From: Polyodon spathula
Taxonomy: Eukaryota > Chordata > Actinopteri > Acipenseriformes > Polyodontidae
NCBI RefSeq assembly: GCF_017654505.1
Contig: NC_054539.1
Span: forward strand, 69,569,256-69,633,255
DNA: 64,000 nucleotides
Direction: 5' to 3'
Of the stretch, positions 62,416 to 64,000 are shown one piece after another. The translations under genes and the position numbers were made by a program. Each line of letters begins with the position of its first letter. The first letter of the stretch is position 1. Below the pieces are notes generated by a model, which was not told where the DNA came from, did not search any database, and worked only from the letters and a program-made list of their open reading frames with translations.

Positions 62416-62462
62416 ATGGGTTCCTCAAAGGAAAGCGATCTGAGACTAGAGGCAATCACCGG
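62416..62462 (+). other. Weak candidate first coding exon
   Basis: An ATG in good Kozak context (GCCAGCATGGG) opens MGSSKESDLRLEAITG, and a GT donor-like site (CACCGGTATGA) lies at 62462-62463. The MGSSK start would suit N-myristoylation. I do not recognise the protein and see no downstream exon, so this is only a candidate. Confidence 0.2.
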
Positions 62463-64000
62463 TATGATGAGTCAGTATGCACATGAAAACATAACCATTC
62501 TTAGAGGCGCTGGCTCAGCACATTTAGACAAACGACTTCAACTCTGTTCGCTGTAGGCTTTGTATGGAGAAGTAAAGATTTTGCAGTCTGTTTGCATTTA
62601 GTTACCAAAAATATGGATGTTGTGCTTGGAATCATTAGAGTCCCCAGAATCATACAAACTGTCTCTTGTAGTTACATAATATTAATTAACAAAGCATAAT
62701 TGTATAACATTCTATGCCTTTTTGGATTTGATTTCTCATAATTTTTGATTTTTCTTCATTAAATATTTACAGAACAAAATAATTATACTGAGTAATTCAA
62801 CAATGAAAACAAAAAGCAAACAATTTATATAATATTCTTTTTTTTCTTAGACACATCTTAGATACTTTCTTATCTTTAACTTAATATTATCCTAGGCTGT
62901 TAGGTACCTACAATTATCCACCTGTGTTTCCAGTTATCTATATTTTTTTATACTTGTCTTACTTAATAACTTTAAACACATGCTCTTAAATTCTGAAGTA
63001 AAAATAAAAGCCAAGAAGAAAAGAGTTTGGCTAGTGCCTAATCAGTGCAATGAACATCTTATAGCTTCCGCTACAACACCATTGAACACACTAAGCATGT
63101 TTTCTTTTGCGTCGTACAACTTTAGTCGCTATTATGAAGTAGAGATCTTCTCGACATGATCGAAAGTTACATTTCTGCCAGTTTATAATAAGGGTGTTCA
63201 ATGTCTACATTTCGGCAACATTTTTTTTATTTTTTATTGTGGAATTTCGTTTGTTTACATATTCATGGCAATGATGACAGTTTACCTCATCATAATTCTG
63301 CTGACAGAATCATTGACAGCATCTATAAATACAGCAAGTGGCAGTTAGAAAACCTGCCAAGCACCCCACAAATATGCAGTCAGCTGACTGCTTTCTGCTA
63401 TGCAGTGTGTCTCTATTGTTCTCTTAAAACAGCTCTGTTTTGCATGATTGGTAACAGGTGGCTGGTAGCGTGCGAATAGGTGAACCTTGTGTAGACTGCT
63501 GAGTTATCTTTTCTGCATCTCATGCAAAGTGTGCAAAGTGAAGCTTTCTCAGTTATCTGCAGAGACAGTATGGTACCTGTTAGACCTGACCTGAGCATAG
63601 ACATAATACATGTTGACTTAAGAATTTGCAATGTGTCTTACAAAAAGAAAGCTCATGCTATAGCATTGCAAAAATAGATTAAATAGTTTGTCAGATGACA
63701 ATAGACAGTCAGGACAGCACATGTTTAATTCACAATGATTCTGAAAATATCACTTGCCAAAAGAGACGACTGTGGACACGTGGACTGTAATACACACCTT
63801 TTAAATCTGGTATGTATTGTAGCAGTATGTAAAATTCCCCAGTAACGACCCAACAGCAATTAAATCAAAATGGTACCCATGCACAGAACTGCTTAAAATG
63901 TAAAAGGCAATGCAATTTAGCAAAAGATTTAAAAAACAACAACACCAATTTCCAGAATCAAAACACTATCCAAAGTCATTATTCAAAATTGCAGATTATA
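62463..64000. other. No gene seen
   Basis: AT-rich sequence to the window end; short open frames only. Confidence 0.5.

Overview
The window looks like intergenic or intronic DNA from a vertebrate, most likely a non-teleost ray-finned fish such as a sturgeon or paddlefish. This rests on the repeats: CR1-clade LINEs ending in TTCTTATG octamers, a Tc1 element starting CAGTGCCTTGCAAAAGTATT, L2-type '(T)GGATAAnnGCnTCTGC(C/T)AA' tails, ZMYM1-like hAT DNA, and long AT/AC microsatellites in AT-rich sequence. The species call is inference. I find no host protein-coding gene, rRNA, tRNA or CRISPR array that I can support. Nearly every long open frame is a mobile-element relic or lies in a tandem repeat or microsatellite.

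Layout. 0-10 kb: an LTR-like 3' end, a CR1 fragment, a 185-bp hAT-type MITE with a visible 8-bp target duplication, L2-type tails, poly-G tracts, an (AT)n tract next to an LTR-like unit. 10.4 kb: a 149-bp almost pure poly-G tract. 14.9-17 kb: a probable tRNA-derived SINE, a second hAT-type MITE, a Tigger-like non-autonomous DNA element, and a 'CATGGTAAA' repeat. 17-28 kb: mostly featureless apart from microsatellites and one L2-type tail.

28-31.3 kb holds the main coding relic, a 5'-truncated CR1 LINE. It keeps the C-terminal half of an SGNH-esterase ORF1 and an ORF2 with endonuclease and reverse transcriptase, dead from about two frameshifts and three nonsense codons. A second CR1 copy lies in the opposite orientation at 33.2-34.9 kb, so the two form a 1.7-kb inverted repeat. 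36-50 kb has L2-type tails, an LTR-like unit, two minisatellites (51-bp and about 19-bp units) and a YY1/ETS-type promoter motif pair.

53.9-56.8 kb is a nested cluster: a broken ZMYM1-like hAT transposase interrupted by a minus-strand hAT relic plus an LTR-like segment. 57.3-57.9 kb is a 13-copy array of a 40-bp unit, 12 copies being identical. 59.6-61.1 kb is a dead Tc1 transposon that starts directly in an (AT)n(AC)n tract and has lost its outer right terminus. The last 3 kb holds a further (AT)n tract and one weak candidate first exon.

No new biological system is demonstrated. The best leads are the hAT-type MITE family with 6/8 and 7/8 target duplications, the nested hAT cluster, the 22-bp perfect hairpin at 53.9 kb, the homogeneous 40-bp array, and the extreme G/C homopolymers, which may be assembly artefacts.
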